From Streptomyces ficellus (GTDB lineage: Bacteria; Actinomycetota; Actinomycetes; Streptomycetales; Streptomycetaceae), in NCBI RefSeq assembly GCF_030406405.1, contig NZ_JAUEPL010000040.1, forward strand, positions 1-64,000: 64,000 bases of DNA, written 5' to 3'. The translations under genes were made by a program, and so were the position numbers. Numbering within the stretch: position 1 is the first letter of the stretch; the number at the start of each line of letters is the position of its first letter. Below, piece after piece: positions 32,001 to 39,752 of the stretch. Below the pieces are notes generated by a model that saw nothing but the letters and a program-made list of their open reading frames with translations, was not told where the DNA came from and made no database searches.

Positions 32001-33073
32001 GCTTCACGTAGCTCCGTGGTGGTCAGTGGCCCGAGCACCATGTGCCGGTGTTGCAGCGCGTCGGCCAGTTCGGGATAGCCGAGGCATTGCTCGTAGAAGT
32101 CGGCGCGTATGCCGAGGACGACGAGCACGGGGGCTGGGTCACCCGTGCCGGCGGGAGCGCACGCGGCGTGGAGGAACTGGATGAAGGTACGCCTCTTCGC
32201 CTCGCTGGAGCAGAGGGTGAACACCTCCTCGAACTGATCCACGATGACGACGGGACGGGCGGCGGAGGACGTCCGGCGTCGCGCCCATGCGGTGAAGGCC
32301 TCCCTCGCCACGCGCTCGACGTGCGGACTACCGCGCTCCTCCCCTGCGGACACGACGGGTGCGAGCTCAGGGATCCGGTGGGTCAGCTCCGCGAGAGGAT
32401 CACCTCCCGGCACGAACTGGAGCACTTCCCTCGCCCGGCTGCTGTCGTCGCCCAGTGCGTCGCTCCGCAATGCGGGCACCAAGCCCGCGTTCAGCAGGGA
32501 GGACTTTCCCGCTCCTGAGGCGCCCACGAGCATGACCAGGCCACCCGTCCTCTCCGCTGCACGGAGCTGAGCGACCAGGGCGTCCGTGCTGCGCTGTCGG
32601 CCGAAGAACCACGGGGCGTCCTGCTGACGGTACGGAGCCAGCCCCCGGTAGGGGCACACACCACCGGGGACGGCCGGGGATTCGACCTGGGGTCGTTCCT
32701 CCTGTCCCGCGGATGCCGGGGCGCGGTCACCGACCGGGTCGGCGACCGCGCGCTCCCACAGGCGCTGCCACTGGGCCAAGTCGTACAGGCCCGTGGAAAC
32801 GGGCTCGGGCCGCGAGCGCCGCGCTTCGGGAATCAGGACGTGCAGCACCGCCGCGAGGGCGGCGAACTGGGCGGGCACGTTCTTGGCCCGTCGCCAGTCG
32901 CTGATCCGCTGAGCGGACACCCGCACGGGCCGGCCACGTTCGTCGACCCGCTGAAGCCGGACGACCGCCTCGGCCACGCGCTTGAGGGGAGGGTTACCGG
33001 CCTCCTTGTACAGCAGCGCGAGACGTTCCGCGAAGGCTGTGCGTGCCCCTGAGTCGGAACTCAAGGCCTCCAC
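29072..33073 (-). CDS. HTH-nSTAND NTPase-WD40 giant protein
   Basis: 1333 residues. An N-terminal helix-turn-helix (VSAQRISDWRRAKNVPAQFA, residues about 50-75) comes first, then an nSTAND1-type ATPase starting CPYRGLAPYRQQDAPWFFGR (about 138) with P-loop VGASGAGKSSLLNAGLVPAL and Walker B VVIVDQFEEVF. A winged-helix/helical region follows, then a membrane span (AVSALVVLAMLAAGSAVVAW, about 594). The C-terminus (about 674-1310) has 14 WD40 repeats ending mostly VRLWNV, enough for two seven-bladed propellers. STAND proteins switch on when a bound partner is sensed; WD40 versions occur in signalling and in anti-phage systems. The repeats are well conserved and the span suggests membrane anchoring. 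The partner and output are unknown. Confidence 0.88.
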   Translation of the reverse strand: MEALSSDSGARTAFAERLALLYKEAGNPPLKRVAEAVVRLQRVDERGRPVRVSAQRISDWRRAKNVPAQFAALAAVLHVLIPEARRSRPEPVSTGLYDLAQWQRLWERAVADPVGDRAPASAGQEERPQVESPAVPGGVCPYRGLAPYRQQDAPWFFGRQRSTDALVAQLRAAERTGGLVMLVGASGAGKSSLLNAGLVPALRSDALGDDSSRAREVLQFVPGGDPLAELTHRIPELAPVVSAGEERGSPHVERVAREAFTAWARRRTSSAARPVVIVDQFEEVFTLCSSEAKRRTFIQFLHAACAPAGTGDPAPVLVVLGIRADFYEQCLGYPELADALQHRHMVLGPLTTTELREAVTGPARAVGMELEPGLAELIVREVTADGPRGGHGAGALPLLSHALLATWQRRKAGRLTLAGYRAAGGIQGAVAATAERAWSSLDPGARTAARLLLLRLVRLGEDTQATRRRGIRRQLAEESTDPDKTEESLEALVHARLVTLDADTVEITHEALLHAWPRLRDWIDEDRNGNLLRQRLEEDGRAWEGANRDTSLLYRGSRLEQAHSWATSAGDATLTRSAVEFLAASVRLRRRTVWLSRGAVSALVVLAMLAAGSAVVAWQQRDDAVFEQVVAEADRVQYTDPSLSAQLDLVAHRLRPDDEGTNNRLISIVNSPLATPLLGHTGAVYLTSFSPNGRVLATAGYDRTVRLWDVTDPSRPEPLGKPLAGHTSWVSSAVFSPDGRTLASASDDGTVRLWDVRDPSHPQPLGAPLTGHDGTIYLLAFSPDGQTLASASEDRTVRLWDVADPRRPGALGALTGHTDAVRSVAFSPDGRTLAAGGDDDTIRLWGMADPRRPAPIGTVLTGHTGTVHSVAFSPDGRTLASGSGDDTIRLWNVADPRHAVPLGAPLTGHTGRVWSVAFSPDGTMLAAGSADSTATLWNVSDPAYPSQVGEPLAGSSGEMYAVGFSPDGRTLATGNGDNKVRLWSIPTSDMIGRIGAFRPDGRVLATAARDGRVRLWNVANPKRPVSLGKPFRPAEGDVRSLAVSPDGRTLAVLTGSRAVQLWNVTVPTRPVPHGPPVALHTRFAGPGALAFSQDGRLLATAHDDRTIQLWNVSDPSHLLPLGAPLTGHKGYVNALVFSPDSRTLASGSADDTIRLWNVADPRHAAQLGAPLTGHLGPINALAYRPDGHTLASGSDDNTVRLWNVTDSREATRLGSPLTGHTEAVVSLTFSPDGSTLASGGNDNTVRLWNVTVPSKAAPIGQSMSPNAKTGNFLSFSPNNHMLGVSSGTDTVRLWDLDVDEAIRRICSTTRGVLTPEKWREYLPRLSYEPPCDQ

Positions 33074-33479
33074 TCCTTACTTCCCCCGCACCTGGACATC
33101 CGGACCGGAAAACTCACCCTATCTGGCTGACCTGCGGTTAAGTCGTTGGTTCGGTGCCGGAGCCTCCTCGGTGGGAGCCACGGCTGGCAGGATCTCGACG
33201 CAGCAGCGCGTCTCCGGGCGTCGCCCAGCAGACCCCGGGGCCCGCCCTTACGCGATCCGCGCCGGTACGGCGCGGATCGACGCCGCCGTCTGGTTCGGCA
33301 CCGGTCCGCACGTGGGGAGGGACCGGTGCCGAACGACACGGCCCTGGAGGCGCGTAGGTCGGTACGGGGCTGTCCGGCCTGGGTGCGATCGCATGCCGTT
33401 CGCACCCAGCCAACGCTCCCGACCAGGACACAGCTCTGAGCGCTACGGTTCCGGTGAATCCCTGCGGAGAGGCGAGCGG
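33074..33479. other. Divergent control region with two perfect palindromes
   Basis: About 400 bases between the nSTAND gene and the methyltransferase gene. No gene is seen. It holds CGATCCGCGCC-GGTAC-GGCGCGGATCG (33253-33279, 11-bp arms) and, 13 bases on, GTTCGGCACCGGTCC paired with its complement at 33320-33334 (15-bp arms, 12-base loop). Either may be an operator or a pair of terminators. Confidence 0.65.
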
Positions 33480-34403
33480 ATGCACACCCCCGTGTCAGAG
33501 CTCCTGGTCACCCTCGGCCGTGGGTACGTACGCGGTGCGCCCGGCTCGGTCGGCAAGGCGCTGCTCGCCGGCCGGTTCCTCAACCCGCGTCTGCGTGCAC
33601 ATCCCCGCCGACGCGTCGCCCGTACCACGTCCGGGGCGCGGATCGCCGTTGACACCCAGGACCTCATCCAGCGGTACCTCTACCTGTTCGGCGTCTGGGA
33701 GCCGCACATGACGGGCTGGCTGCGGCGGCGGTTGCGCCCTGGGGACACGTTCATCGACGTCGGTGCGAACATCGGCTACTACAGCCTCCTCGCAGCGCAG
33801 CTCGTCCGCGAGGAAGGCCAGGTCACCGCCATCGAGGCGTCCCCGGGGTTCCACCGGCGAGTCCTCCGGAACATCGCGCTCAATGAGTACGGCAACATCC
33901 GTGCGGTCAACGCCGCCGTGTCGGACACCGACGAAGCCCTGACGTTCGTGCTCGCCAGCTCCGCCAACCTGGGCGCGAACAGCATCGTTCCCTATGAGGG
34001 GCCGGCCGAGTCGTCCTTCGAGATCGAGGCCCACCCGCTGCCGGATCTCCTGAGTCCACGGGAGATCACCCAAGCGCGCGTGATCAAGGTGGATGTCGAA
34101 GGCGCGGAGGGAAGCGTCGTGCGGGGGATGGTGCCGATGCTGCCCCTCCTCCGTCCTGACGCGGAGATCACGGTGGAGGTGACGCCGGAGCGGATGGCGC
34201 TGCTCGACGACTCCCCCGACGAGCTCCTGGCGACCATGCGGGACCACGGCTTCCATCCGTACCGTCTCGTCAACGACTACACGCCGGAGAGCTACGTGAC
34301 GGCGCTCCACGGGGGTTCGTCCGTGCCGGAGCGCCTTGTCGGGCCCCTCACGGGCGAGACGGACCTGATCTTCTCCAGGGTCGACGCGGACACCCTGCCC
34401 TGA
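33480..34403 (+). CDS. FkbM-family SAM-dependent methyltransferase
   Basis: A 307-residue protein with the FkbM Rossmann core: GDTFIDVGANIGYYSLLAAQ (SAM-binding glycines), VTAIEASPGFHRRVLRNIAL, and IKVDVEGAEGSVVRGMVPML, all in order. FkbM enzymes O-methylate polyketides, sugars or polysaccharide ends. The N-terminal 50 residues are basic (LRAHPRRRVARTTSGARIAV). The ATG at 33480 follows GGAGAGG. The adjacent glycosyltransferase suggests that the two act on a common glycan or glycosylated metabolite, but no other biosynthetic gene is near. Confidence 0.85.
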   Translation: MHTPVSELLVTLGRGYVRGAPGSVGKALLAGRFLNPRLRAHPRRRVARTTSGARIAVDTQDLIQRYLYLFGVWEPHMTGWLRRRLRPGDTFIDVGANIGYYSLLAAQLVREEGQVTAIEASPGFHRRVLRNIALNEYGNIRAVNAAVSDTDEALTFVLASSANLGANSIVPYEGPAESSFEIEAHPLPDLLSPREITQARVIKVDVEGAEGSVVRGMVPMLPLLRPDAEITVEVTPERMALLDDSPDELLATMRDHGFHPYRLVNDYTPESYVTALHGGSSVPERLVGPLTGETDLIFSRVDADTLP

Positions 34404-34432
34404 CGCACCGTCGCTCGCCGGCAGAAGCAGCC

Positions 34433-35206
34433 TCAGCGCTCAGCGGGGTAGCGCCACTGAAAGCCGGCGAGCGTCCGTGCCCGGGCCTCCACGACCGCCA
34501 TACGAGCGTCGCGCTCGGCCGCGTCGGTGTGGGAGGCCTGGCTCGTGGCCTGGCCTGGCCACTTGCGGTACAGGAGGCCCACCTCCGAGGAGAACCAGCC
34601 ACGGCTCGTGGCGTTCAACGCCATCAGCAGTCCGGTGTCCTCGGACGCCGGGAGGGCCATCCAGCCGCCCACCGCGAGGAGCAGGTCCCGGCGGATGAAG
34701 AGCGTCGCGGGGTGAACCTGGGCGCGGAAACCGTTCGCCTTCCAGTACTCCAGGACGGCGCCGCGCTCGACCGGGCCGGGCTCCGGGTCGCCGGGGAAGC
34801 CGGCGGTGGAGCCGTCTGGCAACAGGTCGAGCACACGGGAGGTCGCCCAGCCGATCGACGCGTCCGCTTCGAGCGCGGCCAGGTCGCGGGCAAGCACCCC
34901 GGGGACCAGCTGGTCGTCGGCATCCAGGACCTTGACGTACTCGCCGTCCGCGTGGGCCATCGCCATCATGCGCGCGACACCCGGACCGCCCGGCCGGCCC
35001 TGATGGAAGGTCACCCGCTCGTCGTCAGGGACGTGAGGAGCGACCTCCTCGCTCTTGCCGTCCTCCTGGATCACCCAGTGCCACTCCCAGCCGTCGGGGA
35101 GTTCCTGCTCACAGATCGACCGGTACGCGTCCGGCAGAAACCGGGCAGACGGCGCGTGGACAGCGGTGACGATGATGACGCGCCGGCTCACGGCAGCATT
35201 CACCAC
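34433..35206 (-). CDS. Family 2 glycosyltransferase
   Basis: A 257-residue GT-A fold transferase: VIIVTAVHAPSARFLPDAYR (nucleotide-sugar strand), GGPGVARMMAMAHADGEYVKVLDADDQL with the D-x-D metal motif, and FIRRDLLLAVGGWMALPASEDTGLL as the acceptor-side motif with catalytic acid. No membrane span, so the enzyme is soluble, transferring sugar to a small molecule, lipid or protein. GTG start overlaps the end of the GntR gene (7 bases), so they form one operon. Convergent with the FkbM methyltransferase. Confidence 0.82.
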   Translation of the reverse strand: MVNAAVSRRVIIVTAVHAPSARFLPDAYRSICEQELPDGWEWHWVIQEDGKSEEVAPHVPDDERVTFHQGRPGGPGVARMMAMAHADGEYVKVLDADDQLVPGVLARDLAALEADASIGWATSRVLDLLPDGSTAGFPGDPEPGPVERGAVLEYWKANGFRAQVHPATLFIRRDLLLAVGGWMALPASEDTGLLMALNATSRGWFSSEVGLLYRKWPGQATSQASHTDAAERDARMAVVEARARTLAGFQWRYPAER

Positions 35207-35988
35207 CTTTCCAGGTGAGTGGTGAAGAGCATCTCCGTACGGTCGCCAGGCAGCGTCACGTCGGAGATCTCCACCGCGCGGTTGTCCGTGTCGTAGGAGA
35301 TCTTGCGGAGGACGATGACCGACGTCCCCGGCGGAAGCTCCAGTTCCTCGGCCTCTTCAGGGGTGGGTGGGTGGGCGGTGACGCGTTCCTCGATACGGTC
35401 CAGCTCGATGCCCAGCGTGAGGAGCTGGCTCTGGGTACCCCCCGGCCACGGCTCCTTCGTCTCGTCGAGGAGATCCGGGTTCTCGGCGACCATGTCGCGG
35501 ATGAGGTAGGAACTCACCAGGGCGAAGGGGGCGGTCTCCACCGCGTACCGCGTCCGGTAGACCCGCTCGACCAACGTCGTGCCCTCGGCGACTCCGAACG
35601 CCTCGGCCAGGGACTTGTCGGCCTTGGCCTCGCCGTACGAGGCATGGAAGACGAGATCGTTCACCTGAAGCCCGGTGGCATGCTCCGTGGCACCCGTCCG
35701 CAGGCGCTCCTGCTCGGGCTCGCGCGCGCGGTTCTTCTCCCATTGGTGGCGCAGGTTCGTGCGGAGCACGCGAGTCCGCGGCTTCCGGACGAAGGTGCCG
35801 CGGCCGTGCTGCTTCTCGATCAGCCCTTCGTCCTGGAGAAGACGGAGCGCTTCCCGCACGGTCGGCACGCTCCGCCTGTGTCGCGCGGCCAGGTCCGTCT
35901 CGGCGGGAAGCCGATCTCCCGGCCCCAGCTGACCTGCGCGGATGGCGTCTCTCAGCTCGTCGGCGATCCGCTCGTACGCCTTGGCCAT
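35200..35988 (-). CDS. GntR/UTRA transcriptional regulator
   Basis: A 262-residue HutC-type regulator: winged helix (YERIADELRDAIRAGQLGPG, RRSVPTVREALRLLQDEGL, KQHGRGTFVRKP) and a UTRA ligand-binding domain (ERVYRTRYAVETAPFALVSS, ITSVIVLRKISYDTDN region). UTRA domains bind sugar phosphates, amino sugars or similar ligands. It is the first gene of the operon with the glycosyltransferase, and so probably controls it. No palindrome stands out before its start. It is not close in sequence to the AICE repressor at 16707, so the two have separate origins. Confidence 0.85.
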   Translation of the reverse strand: MAKAYERIADELRDAIRAGQLGPGDRLPAETDLAARHRRSVPTVREALRLLQDEGLIEKQHGRGTFVRKPRTRVLRTNLRHQWEKNRAREPEQERLRTGATEHATGLQVNDLVFHASYGEAKADKSLAEAFGVAEGTTLVERVYRTRYAVETAPFALVSSYLIRDMVAENPDLLDETKEPWPGGTQSQLLTLGIELDRIEERVTAHPPTPEEAEELELPPGTSVIVLRKISYDTDNRAVEISDVTLPGDRTEMLFTTHLERW

Positions 35989-36144
35989 GTGGTGCTCACC
36001 GCTCCGGTAGGGGACGACGCCAGCATACGAGTCCTCATGAGGTCTTGATGACTTGCGAGCCTTCAGGGAAAGGCGGGAAGGGAGAAAGGGGAAAGGGGGA
36101 AAAGAGGGAAGAGGCGGGACACGGTCGGAGAGCCGGGCATGCCG

Positions 36145-36175
36145 GAGGGGCTGCCGACGTCCTCGGCAGCCCCTC
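36145..36175. terminator. Strong hairpin at the right end of islet B
   Basis: GAGGGGCTGCCGA / TCGGCAGCCCCTC, 13-bp perfect stem, five-base loop, about 105 bases before the tRNA-Ser 5'-half remnant. A purine-only tract (about 36065-36118, GGGAAAGG-like) precedes it. No gene is seen between 35989 and 36351. Confidence 0.7.
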
Positions 36176-36279
36176 TCACGTGCAGCGTCAGCCTTCAGCG
36201 CTCAGCGTTCCCCACCGCGGGAAGTCCCTGTCATGGGCCCCGAATGCCCAGAGGAAGTTGCTCGCGGATTTCCCGACCC

Positions 36280-36308
36280 TTCCCTTAGGCCGCTCGGGCA
36301 ACCCACCT
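36280..36308 (-). pseudogene. tRNA-Ser 5'-half remnant
   Basis: Twenty-nine bases identical to 28771-28799: the acceptor 5' strand and D arm of tRNA-Ser(UGA) on the minus strand, with GACC also matching just before. The 3' half is missing. It marks an ancient junction in the tRNA gene, so 28.8-36.28 kb looks like an insertion that displaced the original 5' half. Confidence 0.85.
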
Positions 36309-36351
36309 CGCCGCTGCCGCCCGGAGGACTGCGCGGGGACAGCCTGGCCGG

Positions 36352-37878
36352 TCAGCTGTCGCCCTTGCGCTGGCCCAGGGTGACTTCGGCCGTTGACTGC
36401 TTTCCGTCGCGTTCGTAGGTGAGAGTCACCTTGTCGCCCGGCTGGTGGGTCCAGATTTCGCTGATCAGGGTGGGGCCGCTGTCGATGGCCTTGTCGCCGA
36501 ACTTGGTGATCACATCGCCCGCCCTCAGGCCGGCCTTCGCCGCCGGGCCGTTCGGGACGACCGCCGGGGTGCCGCCTTCGCCCTGGTCGGCGATTCGGGC
36601 GCCCTCGCCCTCGTCCGTCATGTTCACGGTGGCGCCGATCACCGGGTAGACCGGCTCACCGGTTTTGATCAGCTGTTCGGCGACGTTCTTGGCCTGGTTG
36701 ATCGGGATCGCGAAGCCGAGGCCGATGGAGCCCGCCTGGGACTGGCCCAGGCCGCCGCTGCCGGCCGACTGGATCGCGGAGTTGATGCCGATCACCGCGC
36801 CGCGGGCGTCCAGCAGGGGGCCGCCGGAGTTGCCCGGGTTGATGGAGGCGTCGGTCTGCAGGGCGCTCATATACGAGTTGCTGCCGCTGCCACTGCCGTC
36901 ACCCGAGGCGACCGGGCGGTTCTTGGCGCTGATGATGCCGGTGGTGACGGTGTTGGACAGGCCGAACGGCGCGCCGATCGCGATCGTCGAATCGCCGACC
37001 GCCACCCGGTCGGAGTTGCCCAGGGGGAGCGGCGCGAGGCCGGAAGGGGCGTTCTTGAGCTTCAGTACGGCGACGTCGTAGCCCTCGGCGCGGCCGACGA
37101 CCTGGGCGTCGTACTTCTTGCCGTCGGAGAGGGTCACGGAGAGGTTGCCGCCCTCCGCAGCGGAGGCCACCACGTGGTTGTTGGTGAGGATGTGGCCTTC
37201 CTTGTCGTACACGAAGCCGGTGCCCGTGCCGCCCTCCCCGGCCGAGCCGCCCGACTTGGCCTCGATGGTGACGACGCTCGGCAGGGCCTTGTTCGCCACC
37301 GCGGCGACGGTTCCCGGCTCCCGCTTGAAGTCGGCGGGCGCCTCGCCCGCGGCGACGGTGGTGGAGCTGGTGCCGTCATTGCGCTCGGCCGCCCAGTAGC
37401 CCACACCGCCGCCGATGCCGCCCGCGACGAGCGCGGCGGCCAGGACGGCGGCGACCAGTCCACCGCCGCCGGAACGTTTACCCCGGGACTCGGCGGCGGG
37501 CGGGAAGCCGGCGCCCCAGGTCGACGCGGCGTGCGGGGGCGGGGGCGGCGGCGGCCAGCCCCCTGCGGCGGGGAGCTGCTGGGTCTGGGGGTGGGGTTGG
37601 GTCCGAGGAGCGGCGGCGTGCGGCTCCGGGTGCGGTGCGGCCTGCGGGTACGGGGGCGCGGCGGCGTGCGGCTCCGGGTGCGGTGCGGCCTGCGGGTGCG
37701 GGGGCGCGTCGCGGTGCGGCGCGGCATGCGGGGGCGTGAGGGGGCGCTCGGGCAGCGGTGCCGTGGTGTCCGGCGCCGGGGCCGGGGCCGGGGCCGGTTC
37801 GTGCGCGGACGGCGAGGGCGGCGCGGGAGGTGTGGACGGGGCGGACGGAACCGCGTTGCCGTCGTTCTCGGTGCTCAC
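36352..37878 (-). CDS. HtrA-like membrane-anchored serine protease with PDZ domain
   Basis: A 508-residue protein. The first 160 residues are cytoplasmic, Pro/His/Ala-rich and disordered, including a 16-residue motif repeated twice at the DNA level. A membrane span follows (LVAAVLAAALVAGGIGGGVG), then a trypsin-like domain with catalytic His in TNNHVV, Asp in YDVAVLKL and Ser in NPGNSGGPLLDARG, and a C-terminal PDZ domain (AAKAGLRAGDVITKFGDKAI). It degrades or refolds damaged secreted proteins outside the membrane. GTG at 37878 with GAGGAG upstream is the start; a longer reading from 37956 lacks support. It is the first core gene right of the accessory block. Confidence 0.9.
   Translation of the reverse strand: MSTENDGNAVPSAPSTPPAPPSPSAHEPAPAPAPAPDTTAPLPERPLTPPHAAPHRDAPPHPQAAPHPEPHAAAPPYPQAAPHPEPHAAAPRTQPHPQTQQLPAAGGWPPPPPPPHAASTWGAGFPPAAESRGKRSGGGGLVAAVLAAALVAGGIGGGVGYWAAERNDGTSSTTVAAGEAPADFKREPGTVAAVANKALPSVVTIEAKSGGSAGEGGTGTGFVYDKEGHILTNNHVVASAAEGGNLSVTLSDGKKYDAQVVGRAEGYDVAVLKLKNAPSGLAPLPLGNSDRVAVGDSTIAIGAPFGLSNTVTTGIISAKNRPVASGDGSGSGSNSYMSALQTDASINPGNSGGPLLDARGAVIGINSAIQSAGSGGLGQSQAGSIGLGFAIPINQAKNVAEQLIKTGEPVYPVIGATVNMTDEGEGARIADQGEGGTPAVVPNGPAAKAGLRAGDVITKFGDKAIDSGPTLISEIWTHQPGDKVTLTYERDGKQSTAEVTLGQRKGDS
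37610..37705. repeat. 48-bp tandem duplication in the HtrA linker
   Basis: Two adjacent 48-base units (37610-37657 and 37658-37705) differing by one base; each encodes 16 residues of the His/Pro/Ala linker (PHPEPHAAAPPYPQAA type). Recent slippage; the copy number is likely variable between strains. Confidence 0.85.
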
Positions 37879-38066
37879 AGCTCGTTCTCCTCGGGGTTCC
37901 ACGTCATCTTTCGGCAAGAGTCCGCTGTGCAGGTGTCTGCGGTCAGCTTTTCCCACAGGCTGTCAGGCCACTGTAAGCCGGAGCTGTGCATATCCGGGCG
38001 AATCTTTATTTCCGACAAAACGGATGCCAGTCGAAGAGGGCGGAACAGCGGTGGCACCATGACGCG

Positions 38067-38876
38067 GTGACCCACGCACCGCAGCACACGATCGAGGTCG
38101 TCGCCCACCGAGGCGCCTCCGAGGACGCGCCCGAGCACACCCTCGCCGCGTACATGAAGGCCATCGAGGACGGCGCGGACGCCCTGGAGTGCGATGTGCG
38201 GCTCACCGCCGACGGCCACCTCGTCTGCGTCCACGACCGCCGCGTCAACCGCGTCTCCAACGGCCGCGGCGCCGTCTCCGCCCTGGAGCTGGCCGACCTC
38301 GCCGCGCTCGACTTCGGGACGTGGAAGGGCCGGGAGGAATCCAACGAGAGCCCCGACCGCGGTGACCCCGCCCTCACCTCCGTACTCACCCTGGAACGCC
38401 TGCTGGAGCTCGTCGCCGACGCGGGCCGGCCGGTCGGCCTCGCGATCGAGACCAAGCACCCCACCCGCTGGGCCGGCCAGGTCGAGGAGCGGCTCCTGCA
38501 ACTGCTGAAGCGGTTCGGGCTGACCGATCCGCGGCCCGGCTCCCCCTCCCCCGTACGGATCATGAGCTTCTCCGCCCGCTCGCTGCACCGGGTCGCGGCG
38601 GCCGCGCCCGCGATCCCGACCGTGTACCTGATGCAGTTCGTCACGCCCCGCGTGCGCGACGGGCGGCTGCCCGCCGGCTCCCGGATCGCCGGCCCGTCCA
38701 TCCGCATCGTCCGCAACCATCCCGCCTACATCGCCCGCCTGCGCCGGGCCGGTCACCACGTCCACGTCTGGACCGTCGACGAACCCGAGGACGTGGAGCT
38801 GTGTGCCCGGCTGGGCGTGGAAGCAATCATCACCAACCGCCCTAAGCAGGTCCTGTCCCAACTGGGCCGCTTTTAA
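38067..38876 (+). CDS. Glycerophosphodiester phosphodiesterase
   Basis: A 269-residue GDPD-family TIM barrel: EVVAHRGASEDAPEHTLAAY (the two catalytic His and Glu/Arg), GADALECDVRLTADGHLVCVHD (metal Glu and Asp), AIETKHPTRW, and HVHVWTVDEPEDVELCARLG, GVEAIITNRP near the end. No signal peptide, so it is cytoplasmic, hydrolysing glycerophosphodiesters to glycerol-3-phosphate. The GTG at 38067 is chosen; no good ribosome site is visible. It is divergent from the HtrA gene. The family's glycerophosphodiester role is firm, the substrate preference is not. Confidence 0.88.
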   Translation: MTHAPQHTIEVVAHRGASEDAPEHTLAAYMKAIEDGADALECDVRLTADGHLVCVHDRRVNRVSNGRGAVSALELADLAALDFGTWKGREESNESPDRGDPALTSVLTLERLLELVADAGRPVGLAIETKHPTRWAGQVEERLLQLLKRFGLTDPRPGSPSPVRIMSFSARSLHRVAAAAPAIPTVYLMQFVTPRVRDGRLPAGSRIAGPSIRIVRNHPAYIARLRRAGHHVHVWTVDEPEDVELCARLGVEAIITNRPKQVLSQLGRF

Positions 38877-39016
38877 CACCAGTTACAAGGAGTGCTCCGG
38901 CGCGTTCGCTCCGTGTCCGACCGTGTCGAGTGCGTCACCACACACCGGTTGGCCGGTTTCCGGTCCAGTCCATTGGGGCATCCACACCGTGGCGTGGGGC
39001 AAAGGAGGTCTCGGGG

Positions 39017-39544
39017 GTGGCGTTGGTGGTGGCACAGGAGGTGCCCACGTCGTCGAGCATGGCCGTTCCCCATGGCCCTGCGGGCGTGGGTGTGGCGCGA
39101 AACCGTATGCGCGAGGAACTCAACCGCAGCGGTATGGCCGAATCGGTCGTCGACGATGCCGTACTGGTCCTTTCCGAACTGCTCAGCAATTCCTGCCGAC
39201 ACGGCAGGCCGCTGGGCCGGGCGGAGGTCGGTGACGGTGACATCCGCGCCGCCTGGCGCGTCGACAAGCGCGGCGCGCTGACCGTCGAGGTGACGGACGG
39301 CGGTGGTCCGACCCGCCCGGTTCCGGCCACGCCCTCGGTCACCGCACGGGGCGGCCGGGGGCTGAACATCATCAACGCGCTCGCCCAGGACTGGGGCGTA
39401 CGCGACGGCGCGTCCGGCGAAGTGACCGTGTGGGTGGTTCTCACGGGAGGCCATCGGCGCGACGACTTCGCTACGCGCGTCACTGCGCCCGGCTTCGATT
39501 TCCTGGACGCGTACGAGGCGTACGAGGCCTACGACGCGGACTGA
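39017..39544 (+). CDS. RsbW-like ATP-binding anti-sigma/regulatory protein
   Basis: A 175-residue HATPase of the Streptomyces anti-sigma type: LVLSELLSNSCRHGRPLG (N box), VEVTDGGGP (G1) and GGRGLNIINALAQDWG (G2). The short tail ends in repeated EAYEAY. Such proteins bind sigma or anti-anti-sigma partners and may phosphorylate them. A strong AAGGAGGT before the GTG at 39017 fixes the start; an upstream reading from 38930 adds random residues. No sigma gene is near. A second protein of the same family lies at 46200. Confidence 0.85.
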   Translation: MALVVAQEVPTSSSMAVPHGPAGVGVARNRMREELNRSGMAESVVDDAVLVLSELLSNSCRHGRPLGRAEVGDGDIRAAWRVDKRGALTVEVTDGGGPTRPVPATPSVTARGGRGLNIINALAQDWGVRDGASGEVTVWVVLTGGHRRDDFATRVTAPGFDFLDAYEAYEAYDAD

Positions 39545-39752
39545 CGCGCAGCGACGCCGACCGACGCAGACCGGCGCGGAGCGACGCCGACCGACACCGA
39601 CCGACGCGGACGCCGCTCATCACGCGCTGGGCACGGACCGACCCGTACGACACGGACCGACCCCGGCGGTACGGCCTGACGGCGGCTTCCGTACGGCTAG
39701 GCTCGCGGCCGACACAGCACTGCCGCACAGCCGTTACGGGAGAAGCCACACC
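39545..39752. repeat. Degenerate short repeats between genes
   Basis: Irregular repeats of GACGC(C)GACCGAC, about five units in the first 70 bases after the ATPase gene, then ordinary sequence. No gene. Confidence 0.5.

Noticed and set aside
36065..36118. Purine-only tract as a regulatory element
   Set aside because: Low-complexity GGGAAA sequence without symmetry or conserved position; nothing supports a function.
28799..36280. Integrase or transposase gene in islet B
   Set aside because: All frames longer than 150 codons were read; none has an R..HxxR..Y, serine recombinase or DDE pattern, so mobility of the islet rests on the tRNA fragment alone.
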